DNA from: Hahella sp.
Lineage (GTDB): Bacteria; Pseudomonadota; Gammaproteobacteria; Pseudomonadales; Oleiphilaceae
Length of the DNA stretch: 64,000 bases
Direction of reading: 5' to 3'
Assembly: GCA_028280065.1 (NCBI GenBank)
Contig: JANQMN010000102.1
Coordinates: 1 to 64,000, forward strand
The notes below the pieces were generated by a model. That model worked only from the letters and a program-made list of their open reading frames with translations. It was not told the DNA's origin and did not search any database. Every line of letters starts with the position of its first letter. Positions within the stretch are counted from its first letter, which is position 1. Shown here one piece after another: positions 1 through 9,747 of the stretch. A program made the translations under genes and the position numbers.

Positions 1-968
<968 letters not shown>

Positions 969-1152
969 GACACTTCCACTTCTACCAATTTAACTACAGG
1001 CCTTTCTAAGACAATTGCTTAAAAAAGCCTTTAGACAAACCTCCATCCCTTAATATTATAAAATATAACGTCTTGACACTTCCGCCTAACTTTGTTAAAC
1101 GATGTCAAATATTGTTATCAAATCAATTTTTGCAACGATTAATGGGAAATTT

Positions 1153-2118
1153 TCACTCCAGATTCACCGCATCAATTCGCTGAACCTCCCCTCCCTCAAT
1201 CTTGGCAGTAACTAGTACATCGTGCTTGGCCCCATCGTCATACTTATGAAACTGGCGGTAATTTCGGGAAACGACCAGTGCGGGACGTAGCTTCTGGTCG
1301 GCGTAAGATTTTTTTTGCATGGTTTCAACCGGCTCGCAAAGATAGCCATTACACACATCAGAGCGAAGTTTACGTGGCAGGTTACAGCCAGTCTGGGTGT
1401 GAAATATGCAGCTTCCCTTTACACTTTTATTAGGAAGATGCTGCATATAAAGCTGGTACAAATCTCGTGGCCTTAGTCCCGGTTGTTCCGTCATCACTCT
1501 GCGAAGTAATTGTATTTCCACAAATCCCTTATCTGCTCCAGCGATGCAACACGCGCCTTGACATTGAATACAAACATTTTGCGTTTGCTCCTTTAATCCG
1601 CTGACTTCCCGGTACTGAAGTGCACTTCTCTTTAGCCGGTTGGAATTGATATTGACGCCCACATCTTCAAATTCAATATTTGATGTCGCCTCGGAAATCG
1701 CAGCATTGAGATTATCCCGGAACTTCTTCTTGCGTTTTGCAGGAAGATTCGAAATTTGCCGTCCTCCGCTGGCAATACTGAGCAGGAGAAGATCTTTGGG
1801 TAAAGAGAGGTTTTCGTCGGCCTCTAATTGGTCGTGAAGTTGCTGGTCGAGGGCTTGAATTTGCCTGTCAATCGCCGTTTTCCGCGCCTCTTCAGCTTTT
1901 CCTCTCGCGTGCTTTTCGCGAATAAGCTTGGACTGAACTTTAAAAATGCTCGTGTAGAGAGTTTCCGGCATTGTGCCTTGTTGCTGCACCAAACGCATAC
2001 AGTCAAAGCTGCGGCAGACAGCTTGCCCTTTTACTCCCGAGCCATTTACAAGAGGCTGGTCGCAGACTTTACATTGTGTCGCCCTAGAAGTTGGGGCAGA
2101 TCCGAATGAGGGCAACAT
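1153..2118 (-). CDS. YkgJ-type cysteine-cluster protein, function unknown
   Basis: 321 residues. There are two cysteine-rich parts. Near the N-terminus are CKVCDQPL and CRSFDC, like a small zinc site. In the C-terminal third are CIQCQGACC followed by CIFHTQTGC and CNGYLC. The CxxCxxxCC start with later single cysteines is the pattern of the YkgJ/UPF0153 family, annotated as zinc- or iron-chelating and of unknown biochemical role. The middle (about residues 55-110) is charged and likely helical. No signal peptide is visible, so it should be cytoplasmic. It stands alone between the LytM-like gene and the channel gene. The family is fairly sure; the function is open. Confidence 0.65.
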   Translation of the reverse strand: MLPSFGSAPTSRATQCKVCDQPLVNGSGVKGQAVCRSFDCMRLVQQQGTMPETLYTSIFKVQSKLIREKHARGKAEEARKTAIDRQIQALDQQLHDQLEADENLSLPKDLLLLSIASGGRQISNLPAKRKKKFRDNLNAAISEATSNIEFEDVGVNINSNRLKRSALQYREVSGLKEQTQNVCIQCQGACCIAGADKGFVEIQLLRRVMTEQPGLRPRDLYQLYMQHLPNKSVKGSCIFHTQTGCNLPRKLRSDVCNGYLCEPVETMQKKSYADQKLRPALVVSRNYRQFHKYDDGAKHDVLVTAKIEGGEVQRIDAVNLE

Positions 2119-2233
2119 GATAGGTTAACCAACTGATAAATTATGACTTTAAATGAATGGGGTTTACGTATGGAAAGCGTCAGAAACGAACGAAATCCCT
2201 CTCGGTATGTAGAGTTTTATTTTGGAAGAAGCG

Positions 2234-3217
2234 CTAGCGTGTCATCTTTTTGACAAATACGACAACGAATAGCGCCAGGGTAAAAGATCCTATAAAGGCT
2301 TCCATTGCCGCAAAAAATCGAGAGAAACCAACCGGCGTCAAGTCTCCATAACCAAGCGTGGTAAAGGTAACGACACTAAAATAAAGGCAACTGAAAAACT
2401 GCTGCAGGTCTTTTTCGAAAGTATCCCCGCCTATTCTCAGCAACTCGTCTCCTCCGCTGATACCAAGACCAAAATAGGCGAAAGAAAACATCAAAATCAT
2501 AATCATCGAAAAGAGGATTACCCGATACGGCTCTTCCCCATAACCGCAAAACAGATCCACCAACTTGGAAACGAATCGCCCCATAGAGTATTTGGGTAGC
2601 TGATATCGCCTTACCAGCATTTCTTTTTGAAAGAAGATACCGGCCGTATCGAACAATCCTTGCGCTTCAGCTACTTTGCGTAAGTGACGATAAATTTCCT
2701 CTGCTTGCTGATAAAAGTCGTGCTTTTCTTCAAGATCCGTAGATTTTTCCGCTTCGCTTTCCTGGAATAGCTTTTCTCCCCAATCGATATGTTCAATTTT
2801 CGCCTTTGCGAATACAGCGCCAAGAAGATTGCAACCGCTAAGGTTTGCGCAGTGAAGGTTAGCCCCGGTGAAATTTGCCTTCATCAAGGAGGAGCCCGAA
2901 AAATCGAGGCGGTAACAATGCGCCTTGGTCAGGTCTGCCCGATAAAAATCGGAATTTTTGAGTTGAAAGCCCTTGTGGTCTTTCCTGTCCACAAGGTCGA
3001 TACCCGCCAAATTGGTCCTAGCCAAATTAAACCCTTCCATGGGGATACCGGTTTTTGCCCTTGTTTCCAATGCTTTTTTTACTTCAGGAAGATCCTTCGC
3101 CTCGCCATTTTGCCAAACAGTATCGTTGGGAGAATGGGCATAGAGGTCTGCCACCACATCTGAGGCATTTGAATTTTCCGGCGAATCTTCGCCGGTTTGA
3201 GAGCTGGGCTCAGCCAT
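2234..3217 (-). CDS. Pentapeptide-repeat potassium channel-like protein
   Basis: 327 residues from the ATG at 3217, which has GGAA six bases upstream; a GTG at 3229 is the alternative. Residues about 45-140 contain A(D/N)LxX pentapeptide repeats (FYRADL, LMKANF, LHCANL, CNLLGAVF). After a charged linker, a two-helix pore follows: a first membrane helix at about 229-251, the selectivity filter TTLGYGD at about 287-293, and a last helix ending FVVVFVKKMTR. This is the Ion_trans_2 (KcsA-like) pore. The expected role is inner-membrane K+ conductance with the cytoplasmic repeat domain as gate or docking part. Pentapeptide-repeat plus pore fusions are known in bacteria, but their physiology is poorly known. 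Confidence 0.85.
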   Translation of the reverse strand: MAEPSSQTGEDSPENSNASDVVADLYAHSPNDTVWQNGEAKDLPEVKKALETRAKTGIPMEGFNLARTNLAGIDLVDRKDHKGFQLKNSDFYRADLTKAHCYRLDFSGSSLMKANFTGANLHCANLSGCNLLGAVFAKAKIEHIDWGEKLFQESEAEKSTDLEEKHDFYQQAEEIYRHLRKVAEAQGLFDTAGIFFQKEMLVRRYQLPKYSMGRFVSKLVDLFCGYGEEPYRVILFSMIMILMFSFAYFGLGISGGDELLRIGGDTFEKDLQQFFSCLYFSVVTFTTLGYGDLTPVGFSRFFAAMEAFIGSFTLALFVVVFVKKMTR

Positions 3218-3307
3218 AGAAGGTTCCACATGTTCGCGGTGCTCTCTAATTGATAGTAGAGGGACTATTAGTTGTCAAAATCCCTTTGTCTCCCAGCAGG
3301 AGCGCGA

Positions 3308-4510
3308 TCAATCGTCTAATCGAATGGTCAAGGTATCTTCAAAATCGTCAAACTCGGCAAAAATTCGTATGAACGAATCCTCGTAATTACTAATGTCGCT
3401 GGCGAGTGTCACTTCGCCATCTTCTGAGATTGAAGCGATTTCTTCTCCCGTTTCAATATCCCAAATGACGTCGGAATCATCTGCAATATCGTCGGTTCCA
3501 AGCGAGCCATCGGAAAATTCCTTGTAAAGCTCCAACTGCCGGGTCTCTCCGGCAGCCATATCATTGTCTTCAGGATCGACTATCCGAATATCCGTTACAT
3601 CGATGACCGTAACTAAGAGCATTTCCTCAAGGCCGCCACAAGTGGCTGTGACCGTGGCATCGCCTGCCGCAATACCCAGTAATTCACCATCATCGCTGAT
3701 ACTCAGTACCGAGGTATTGCTGTTGCTCCAATTGGTCGCAGCGCCGATGTCTGGAGTTTCCGAGGAGTCGCTGAAAATGCCGGTTGCGCTAATCTGCAGG
3801 AGTTCGTCGACTTTGGCGGTAACAGGACTCGTCTCGCTTAGATTGATTGCCGCTAGACTATCGGTTGCTACTATAGGCAGGCTTTCCGAGGTAACATCGC
3901 CGCGGCTGGCGGACAAATTGAAGGTACCGCTGGTCAAGGCGATCAAGTCGCTATCATCAACTCGAGCCAGATCAGGGCTGTCGACTAACCAGGTTAGGTC
4001 GGTCAATACCCGCTCCGATCCATCCGTATACTGTCCGACAGCGGATAGCGGGGTCGTAAGACACTCTGCCAGCGGGTTACTGGCAGCGGATATTGCAATC
4101 ACAATGAGTTCTGCATCGGAAATGGTTATGTCGCTAGATGCATGCAGTTGTGCCCACTCGACCGTCACTGACGCTACCTGTTCACCGCTAACGTCAGCAG
4201 CTGTAAGTACGCCCACATCAGATATACTGCCGGCATCCGCAGGTGTCAGTTTCCACTTTACCATGTTACTGGCATCAAACTGAGTACCGTCTTCCCGCGT
4301 GGCATTTGCGGTAAACTGCCACACCTCACCGGGCTCGAATAAAACTTTTTCCTGATCGCTGCTAATCTCAAGAACAACGACATTTTCTCGACCGAGATCA
4401 ATTGCCTCGGCCAGCCGTTCACTGTCCTGCTCCCCTTCGCAGCCAACCAGAATCCAGAAGCAGATGACGGCAACCGCAGACAGCTTCCCCAAAACAGAGT
4501 TAGAAGGCAT
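3308..4510 (-). CDS. Big2 (Ig-like) domain lipoprotein
   Basis: 400 residues. The start at 4510 is chosen over 4549 because GGAG lies six bases upstream and a lipoprotein signal follows (VICFWILVGC lipobox; Cys about residue 24). The body is a string of Ig-like modules. The clearest is about residues 215-305, with the Big_2 pattern of an S-V-L-S-I-S-x-D-G-x-L step, then GDATVTATCGG. It is acidic and lacks enzyme motifs. Expected location is the outer membrane or cell surface, as adhesin, spacer or partner. Its first 11 bases overlap the end of the upstream beta-barrel gene, so the two are translationally coupled and probably work as a pair. Confidence 0.8.
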   Translation of the reverse strand: MPSNSVLGKLSAVAVICFWILVGCEGEQDSERLAEAIDLGRENVVVLEISSDQEKVLFEPGEVWQFTANATREDGTQFDASNMVKWKLTPADAGSISDVGVLTAADVSGEQVASVTVEWAQLHASSDITISDAELIVIAISAASNPLAECLTTPLSAVGQYTDGSERVLTDLTWLVDSPDLARVDDSDLIALTSGTFNLSASRGDVTSESLPIVATDSLAAINLSETSPVTAKVDELLQISATGIFSDSSETPDIGAATNWSNSNTSVLSISDDGELLGIAAGDATVTATCGGLEEMLLVTVIDVTDIRIVDPEDNDMAAGETRQLELYKEFSDGSLGTDDIADDSDVIWDIETGEEIASISEDGEVTLASDISNYEDSFIRIFAEFDDFEDTLTIRLDD

Positions 4511-5018
4511 AGAGAACTCCAAATTGCGCCGAACTAATAGAGGTGTCACCCTCTGGATAGGAGTGCTGATAGGTTAGTTTCAATAAAATATTCGGGTTGC
4601 TTTTCAAGCGCTCTTCCAAGCCGGCTTTAAAAGCTGCGCCACGGTAGGATTGAGAAGCCGGAAAACCGCTATTATTGACCTGACTATCCAGTTCGGTCAC
4701 CGTATAGCCAACTCCGAGAGTTAAGTAGGCACGATTATTAAACAGTTGCCGGTAATGCAGATAGCCTCCGACATGCAGATCCAACTCCGTTTCAACACCG
4801 GATTGCTCATCTGAAGTAATTCCAGTGGCTAAAGCCAGCTCGACACCAACCCCGGTATCGTTGAAATAACCGGTGGAAATTCCGCCGATAACCGGCTTAA
4901 ACGTTTCTCCGTTATTATCGATGAACATCATCCCTGATGTAATGCCTAAAAAAGATTCCGCTCCGACGGTGGGCGCTGTCAGCACCCAACAGATTCCCAA
5001 CCAGCGCCATAGTTGCAT
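4500..5018 (-). CDS. Small outer-membrane beta-barrel protein
   Basis: 172 residues from ATG 5018, which is preceded by AAGGAA; an ATG at 5045 is also open. A signal peptide (MQLWRWLGICWVLTAPTVGA) is followed by alternating polar/hydrophobic strands rich in Gly, Tyr and Thr (VGGYLHYRQL, YLTLGVGYTV, LLKLTYQHSY). The protein ends in FGVLYAF, and a terminal Phe is the usual signature for BAM-dependent insertion. The size fits an eight-strand OmpA/OmpW-like or porin-family barrel. It overlaps the downstream lipoprotein gene by 11 bases. No ligand can be inferred. Confidence 0.7.
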   Translation of the reverse strand: MQLWRWLGICWVLTAPTVGAESFLGITSGMMFIDNNGETFKPVIGGISTGYFNDTGVGVELALATGITSDEQSGVETELDLHVGGYLHYRQLFNNRAYLTLGVGYTVTELDSQVNNSGFPASQSYRGAAFKAGLEERLKSNPNILLKLTYQHSYPEGDTSISSAQFGVLYAF

Positions 5019-5134
5019 CAAAATTTCCTTGTAACTCAAGAACAAAGCAATTGCCGAAGGATATCACCAATTACCAGCCCGATTCATTACATCAATGCCA
5101 GATAAGTTCTTTCTTTTAGTGCCACTGCCTGGGC

Positions 5135-5620
5135 TCAATCGAACCGTATAATCAGACTCGCGTCATGTCCCAGCGGATATCTCCAAAGTTTGCCATGATG
5201 GAAGTCGCACCAAACCCCGTGCAAATGCTGATGCCTACCGTATGGGTAATGCCACCTAATACCGTGCCAACCATGCCGATGACCGTAAGGACGGTAGTAG
5301 TGCCTATTACCCTGCCAATGCCGATGTCTATTTTGAGGCCCATAGTATCTTTCTTGGCGATAGTGACGATTAGCCTTATGCCGCTGCTGCCTTTTATCTC
5401 TGTAGCGATGCTGTTCCCGGTACTCACCATGATGGGCCAACAATTGGGTGCCATCAATATCCTGACTGAATCCTTGAAGACGGGAACCTTCCCGGATCTG
5501 AGAGGTGGCGGGCAATACCGCCGTTTTATCGGCAGCCCGATAATCTGACAACGAAGAGTGAACCATTGCGGAACTGTTTATGGACCATATCAGCATTATT
5601 AAACCGATCTGTAGCTTCAT
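5135..5620 (-). CDS. Secreted His/Arg/Tyr-rich small protein
   Basis: 161 residues with a good ribosome site (AAGGAG) before ATG 5620. Residues 1-18 are a likely signal peptide. From about residue 62 on, the chain is dominated by His, Arg, Tyr and Trp; I count 19 His, with clusters such as HRHGWHG and HQHLHGVW. There is one Cys in the mature part. Such composition suggests metal (Ni/Zn/Cu) binding or binding to acidic polymers in the periplasm, but this is inference only. Long open frames on both strands here are by-products of the base composition. It resembles no family I can name. Confidence 0.6.
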   Translation of the reverse strand: MKLQIGLIMLIWSINSSAMVHSSLSDYRAADKTAVLPATSQIREGSRLQGFSQDIDGTQLLAHHGEYREQHRYRDKRQQRHKANRHYRQERYYGPQNRHRHWQGNRHYYRPYGHRHGWHGIRWHYPYGRHQHLHGVWCDFHHGKLWRYPLGHDASLIIRFD

Positions 5621-5740
5621 CTCATGCTCCTTTACGTGGTTTAATGCCTACTAGCAAGCTCGTTACATCTAGCTTGATTTCAGCCTAAAACTTCACAACT
5701 GAACAGATACTGAATACCGCAACCCATTAAGGAAAAATTT

Positions 5741-6280
5741 ATGAAAGTCATAAAGTACATAGGGCTTGGACTAATAACTATCCTGGTTTTGGTGATTATC
5801 GGAGGATTCTTCTTGCCATCCACCGCAAAAGTCGAGCGTTCAATCGATATTGCCAAACCGCAAGCTGAACTGTTCAACTACCTAATCGATTTCGACAAAT
5901 TCAAGGAGTGGTCACCCTGGCAGGATATCGACCCCGCGACTCAATATACCTTCACCGGTCCCGAAGCCGGCGTCGGTACTAAGATGTCCTGGTCTAGTGA
6001 ACATCCGAGGGTAGGAAAAGGTTCTCAGGAAATCGTTGCAGTCGAAGGCCAGGAAGTGATTAAAATCGATCTGTATTTCGATGGCCAATATGGAGGTCTG
6101 GTGCACTACCGTTTAACTCAGGAATCAGCTGATTCGACAAAAATGGTTTGGCAATACGAGACGGATTTCGGCAACAATCCCTTCGGCCGGTATATCGGTC
6201 TGCTTATCGAAGGAATGTTGGGACCTTACTATGAGGTTGGCTTGCAAAAGTTAAAAGCCAATATGGAAAACAGCCATTAA
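5741..6280 (+). CDS. SRPBCC / polyketide-cyclase-like membrane-anchored protein
   Basis: 179 residues, ATG 5741 with AAGGAA upstream. An N-terminal membrane helix (about residues 5-25, rich in Ile/Leu/Val) is followed by a START/SRPBCC domain: KVERSIDIAKPQAELFNYL, then FKEWSPWQDIDP, GVGTKMSWSS and a closing amphipathic helix near 150-175. The opening vERSI-I...vf..l.D...W..WsPW pattern is typical of Polyketide_cyc2 proteins. These bind hydrophobic ligands in a helix-grip pocket; the ligand is unknown. It ends 11 bases before the convergent amylosucrase gene. Confidence 0.75.
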   Translation: MKVIKYIGLGLITILVLVIIGGFFLPSTAKVERSIDIAKPQAELFNYLIDFDKFKEWSPWQDIDPATQYTFTGPEAGVGTKMSWSSEHPRVGKGSQEIVAVEGQEVIKIDLYFDGQYGGLVHYRLTQESADSTKMVWQYETDFGNNPFGRYIGLLIEGMLGPYYEVGLQKLKANMENSH

Positions 6281-6291
6281 ACTTGCACAAA

Positions 6292-8217
6292 CTACCGGCC
6301 ATACCACCAAAACACGGCATATGGCCCCATACGGATCGGCTCGGTTTTATCCAGTGCCGAACCCGAAAGAAGATCCGCAACCTGATCCGCTTCAAGAATA
6401 TCCGTTATGGTCGCAGGTATCACAATCGAATGTTCGCTGAAATTGGCCAACACCAGCAGCCTGCCGCCATTTTCGTTAATTCTGGCAAAAGCGAAGGCGT
6501 GGGGGTTATAGGTTTCCAAAAAATTCGTTTCGCCAGGACCAAACACAACGTGCGATTTGCGGATGGAGATCATTCTCTTAAGCGTTGAGGCGATTTCGTA
6601 AAATGGCGTGCCCGGAGTGTTCGCCAACTGCCAATCTTGGTCGATCAGCTGTTTGCGGTTTACCCAACGGCTGTCCTGGACTTTTGCCGGGTCCTGTTGA
6701 TAAGAATAGTCATTCAAAACACCTAACTCGTCACCCTGATATAAGAGTGGAATGCCAGGCATTGCCAGATTTACGGCATTCAGCAGAATACAGCGCCGCA
6801 CGGCATGTTCGACCAAAAGGGGCTGCTGGAGTTCCAAGCCCTGTTCCAAGCCTGCCAAGGAAGTCAGCGTTCCACAAACGCGGCAATCCCCTGTGGTAGG
6901 GTTTTCCTGGAATGGCACCCCCTTGGAAAATCCACCCTGAAAGTGGCCGGTATAGAATCGGTTTAAAAATACCCGATGATCGCCGCCATGGATTCCCAGG
7001 ACTTCCGAAACAGCATCATCCCAAGTCCAGCCAATATCATCGTGGCAGCGAATGTAGTTCACCCAGACACAGTGCTCGGGAATCGCAAATGACGCCTGCA
7101 TGGAAGCCTGCAGCAGTTTCGTTTCACGGGTCGCCAGGCTTTCCCAGAGCGTCGCCATTAAAAGCGGGTTATACGACAGAGGACATTCCTCGGTGGATAT
7201 GTATTGCACGACTTCTTTAGGATGCACAATGGCTTCAGATTTAAACAGCACACAAGGTGCGACAATGCGCAAACATAAACTGAAGGCCTTTATCAGCAGA
7301 TGCACCTGCGGCAAATTTTCACACATAGTGCCCTTTTGCTTCCAAATGAACGCTAGCGCATCCAGGCGAAAAACGTCACACCCAAGGTTGGCGAGATACA
7401 GCATTTCGTCGACGACGGCGACAAACACTTTGGGATTGCCGTAGTTCAAATCCCACTGGAAGGAGTTGAATGTGGTCCACACCCATTTCTCAAGGTCAGG
7501 CTGCCGGGTGAAACTGCCGCGCCGAACCTCCGGGAATACTTCACGTAATGTGCGGTTGTACTCGGCTACTTCCACCTCACTGTCCAGCAGGTAGTAAAAA
7601 CCTTGATATTCAGGATCGCCGGCAAGGGCCTTTTGTGCCCATGGGTGTTCGTCAGAGGTATGGTTAAAAACGAAATCCAACACCAGTTTAATACCGGCAG
7701 CGCGAAGCGCTTCCGCCAGCACCTGCAAGTCGTCGACACTACCGAGTTCCGGATTGACCCGGCGATAATCAGAAACCGCATACCCTCCGTCGTTATGATC
7801 TTTAGGCGTGGCATACAATGGCATCAAATGCAGATAGGTAATCCCGAGGTTTTGAAGATAGGGGATTTTTTCGATCAGTGTCAGTAGATTACCGGCAAAC
7901 AAATCCACATAAACGGCCATGCCGACAATCCGTTGATGCTCGTACCAAAAAGGATTAAGTTGCTGACGAATGTCCTGTTGACGCAAGATCTGCGGTCGTT
8001 TGGCGACACCAAACGCAAGACTTTGCAGCAGATTTTCCAGGCAGGTTAAAAAGTCTTCGTGGTTGCCATACAAGCTGTCCAAATAGCCGAATAAGGCCGG
8101 GAAATTCATTCTTAGGCGACGGAGAAACAATTCCTGCGTGTCGGCATCAAGCTGCTCCAGGCTCAATTCTGCGAGCAACTCTTCCAATAACTGTTGATGG
8201 CGGGGGGATTGGCTCAA
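6292..8217 (-). CDS. Amylosucrase (GH13_4)
   Basis: 641 residues from TTG 8217 with GGAG nine bases upstream. Amylosucrase transfers the glucosyl part of sucrose to an alpha-1,4-glucan and frees fructose. The sequence follows the Neisseria enzyme as I recall it: an N-terminal helical domain, then YVDLFAGNL, YLHLMPL, DGGYAVSDYR, FVFNHTSDEHPWA, WTTFNSFQWDLNY. The nucleophile Asp sits in FRLDALAFIWKQ (about 285), the acid/base Glu in FKSEAIVHP (about 327), and the third carboxylate in HDDIGWTW (about 392). Length matches the family (about 630-650). The neighbouring divergent fructokinase would use the released fructose, which supports the call. Sucrose hydrolase is the main alternative, since the two are close relatives. 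Confidence 0.9.
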   Translation of the reverse strand: MSQSPRHQQLLEELLAELSLEQLDADTQELFLRRLRMNFPALFGYLDSLYGNHEDFLTCLENLLQSLAFGVAKRPQILRQQDIRQQLNPFWYEHQRIVGMAVYVDLFAGNLLTLIEKIPYLQNLGITYLHLMPLYATPKDHNDGGYAVSDYRRVNPELGSVDDLQVLAEALRAAGIKLVLDFVFNHTSDEHPWAQKALAGDPEYQGFYYLLDSEVEVAEYNRTLREVFPEVRRGSFTRQPDLEKWVWTTFNSFQWDLNYGNPKVFVAVVDEMLYLANLGCDVFRLDALAFIWKQKGTMCENLPQVHLLIKAFSLCLRIVAPCVLFKSEAIVHPKEVVQYISTEECPLSYNPLLMATLWESLATRETKLLQASMQASFAIPEHCVWVNYIRCHDDIGWTWDDAVSEVLGIHGGDHRVFLNRFYTGHFQGGFSKGVPFQENPTTGDCRVCGTLTSLAGLEQGLELQQPLLVEHAVRRCILLNAVNLAMPGIPLLYQGDELGVLNDYSYQQDPAKVQDSRWVNRKQLIDQDWQLANTPGTPFYEIASTLKRMISIRKSHVVFGPGETNFLETYNPHAFAFARINENGGRLLVLANFSEHSIVIPATITDILEADQVADLLSGSALDKTEPIRMGPYAVFWWYGR

Positions 8218-8407
8218 CTGAATGGTCTCCGTTTACTAATTAACCTGCTTCTACTCTCCATTCATCTCAGCCACTATGGTTTAGTCGAGGAGTCGGCATC
8301 CGTCAAACTCTGCGTCTAAATGACAATGTTCAGAAACGGCCTAAAATGATACTTTTATCCTGCCTTTTTGATACGGCAACCATCATCGATATTTCTGAGA
8401 ATCTGCA

Positions 8408-9349
8408 ATGAAACCGATTTATGCATTTGGCGAGCTACTCATCGACTTTCTGAATATTTCCTCCGCGACGGAAGACGGACTACCTATCCCCCAATGGAAA
8501 CAATATCCGGGAGGAGCGCCGGCAAACGCGGCGGTAGCGGCGGCAAAATTAGGTAGAAAGGTGTATTTTGTCGGACAAGTCGGCAATGACAGCTTCGGCA
8601 GCTATTTGATCAGAGCCGTAAAGCATTATGGAATAAATACCGATTACCTGCGGACCACAGACTCTGCCACGACGCCGCTTGCCTTTGTCAGCCTGGATAG
8701 TCAGGGGGAACGTTCATTTACGTTCAGGCGCACAGCAACGGCCGATCTGATGATACAGACTGCCGACTTACCGGTTCCGGCGGATCTCGAAACGGGCATT
8801 TGGCATTTATGCTCCAACACCCTGACCGAGCCGAACATTAGAAATACCCACATCGCCCTGGCACAAGCCATTAAATCGGCAGGACATTTGCTAAGCTTCG
8901 ACATCAACCTGCGGAAAAACCTCTGGCCTGTTGGAGCGGATTTTAAAACCCCTATACGCGAAGCATTGAAGTACGCAGACATTGTCAAGGTGAGCAGAGA
9001 GGAGCTCGTTGAACTCTTCCCCGAATCTCCTGAAAAAGCGCTTGCTAAGCATTGTTTTAATGGTGCAACGCAAGCGATTTTCGTTACTGACGGAGGGCAA
9101 CCCGTGGTTATTCTTACCCCCGGAGAGCGTCAAGAGTTGGCAGCGCCTCCGGTAAAGGTCGTAGACACGACTGCGGGAGGTGACGGCTTTAGCGGAGGTT
9201 TGATCAGTTATCTCGCAGCGAATTCCGCCGAAACTGTGGATTGGCTGGCCGCCTGTCAATTCGCCTTGAAATGCGGAGCTATTGCAGTATCCCGACCCGG
9301 CGCTTTTCCGTCACTTCCGACGGCAGCGGAAATAGACGACATCATCTAA
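8408..9349 (+). CDS. Fructokinase (PfkB family)
   Basis: 313 residues. It phosphorylates fructose with ATP in the cytoplasm. PfkB signature 1 is seen as YPGGAPANAAVAAAKLG (about residues 34-50), and signature 2 with the catalytic Asp as VVDTTAGGDGFSGG (about 254-267). The canonical anion-hole motif GAGD reads AGGD here, an unusual but conservative swap that keeps the catalytic Asp. It is divergent from amylosucrase across 190 bases, and together they make a short sucrose route: sucrose to glucan plus fructose, fructose to fructose phosphate. Substrate specificity rests on overall resemblance to ScrK-type enzymes and on context. Confidence 0.85.
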   Translation: MKPIYAFGELLIDFLNISSATEDGLPIPQWKQYPGGAPANAAVAAAKLGRKVYFVGQVGNDSFGSYLIRAVKHYGINTDYLRTTDSATTPLAFVSLDSQGERSFTFRRTATADLMIQTADLPVPADLETGIWHLCSNTLTEPNIRNTHIALAQAIKSAGHLLSFDINLRKNLWPVGADFKTPIREALKYADIVKVSREELVELFPESPEKALAKHCFNGATQAIFVTDGGQPVVILTPGERQELAAPPVKVVDTTAGGDGFSGGLISYLAANSAETVDWLAACQFALKCGAIAVSRPGAFPSLPTAAEIDDII

Positions 9350-9747
9350 CTATTTCCAGCCTGGAAAAGAGGCTGCGTGCAGTTCGGCAGCAGCTTCTTA
9401 TAGCTGTGCATGCATCACTTCGGTTTTCCGCAATAAGCTCCAAGCCAAATCCTTGCTGAACTGCAGAATCGAGTTCTTACAATCCATGAAACTCCTTTTA
9501 CAGGATAAGTTTACAGTAATCACTTGCAAGTCGTTGATTTATAGATTAATCGTTTAACCGCCCACATTAGACTAAGCATCCTCTTCGAAAATACCCCGTC
9601 TCAGGGGGGAGCAAATCCCCCCCCTATATCCTCTCCTAGCGGGTTTGATGAAAAAACACCCACTCCTCTATCATCTTACCACTCACTCATCAAAGATGAG
9701 TTTAGATATAAAAACGAGCGAAACAATAATAAGGAGCTATATACAAC
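9350..9747 (+). other. Non-coding gap before the amylase gene
   Basis: 398 bases without a credible gene. At 9604-9622 six G and six C residues flank a 7-base AT-containing loop, which could be a weak hairpin, but no T-run follows. AAGGAG at about 9731-9736 is the amylase ribosome site, 11 bases before ATG. I see no clear promoter or operator. Confidence 0.5.

Noticed and set aside
3564-4283. 239-codon open frame on the plus strand
   Set aside because: Antisense to the Big2 lipoprotein gene, rich in Ser/Leu/Val as expected from its complement.
5165-5548. 127-codon open frame on the plus strand and 101-codon frame at 5152-5457 minus
   Set aside because: Both are by-products of the composition of the His-rich gene, which alone has signal peptide and ribosome site.
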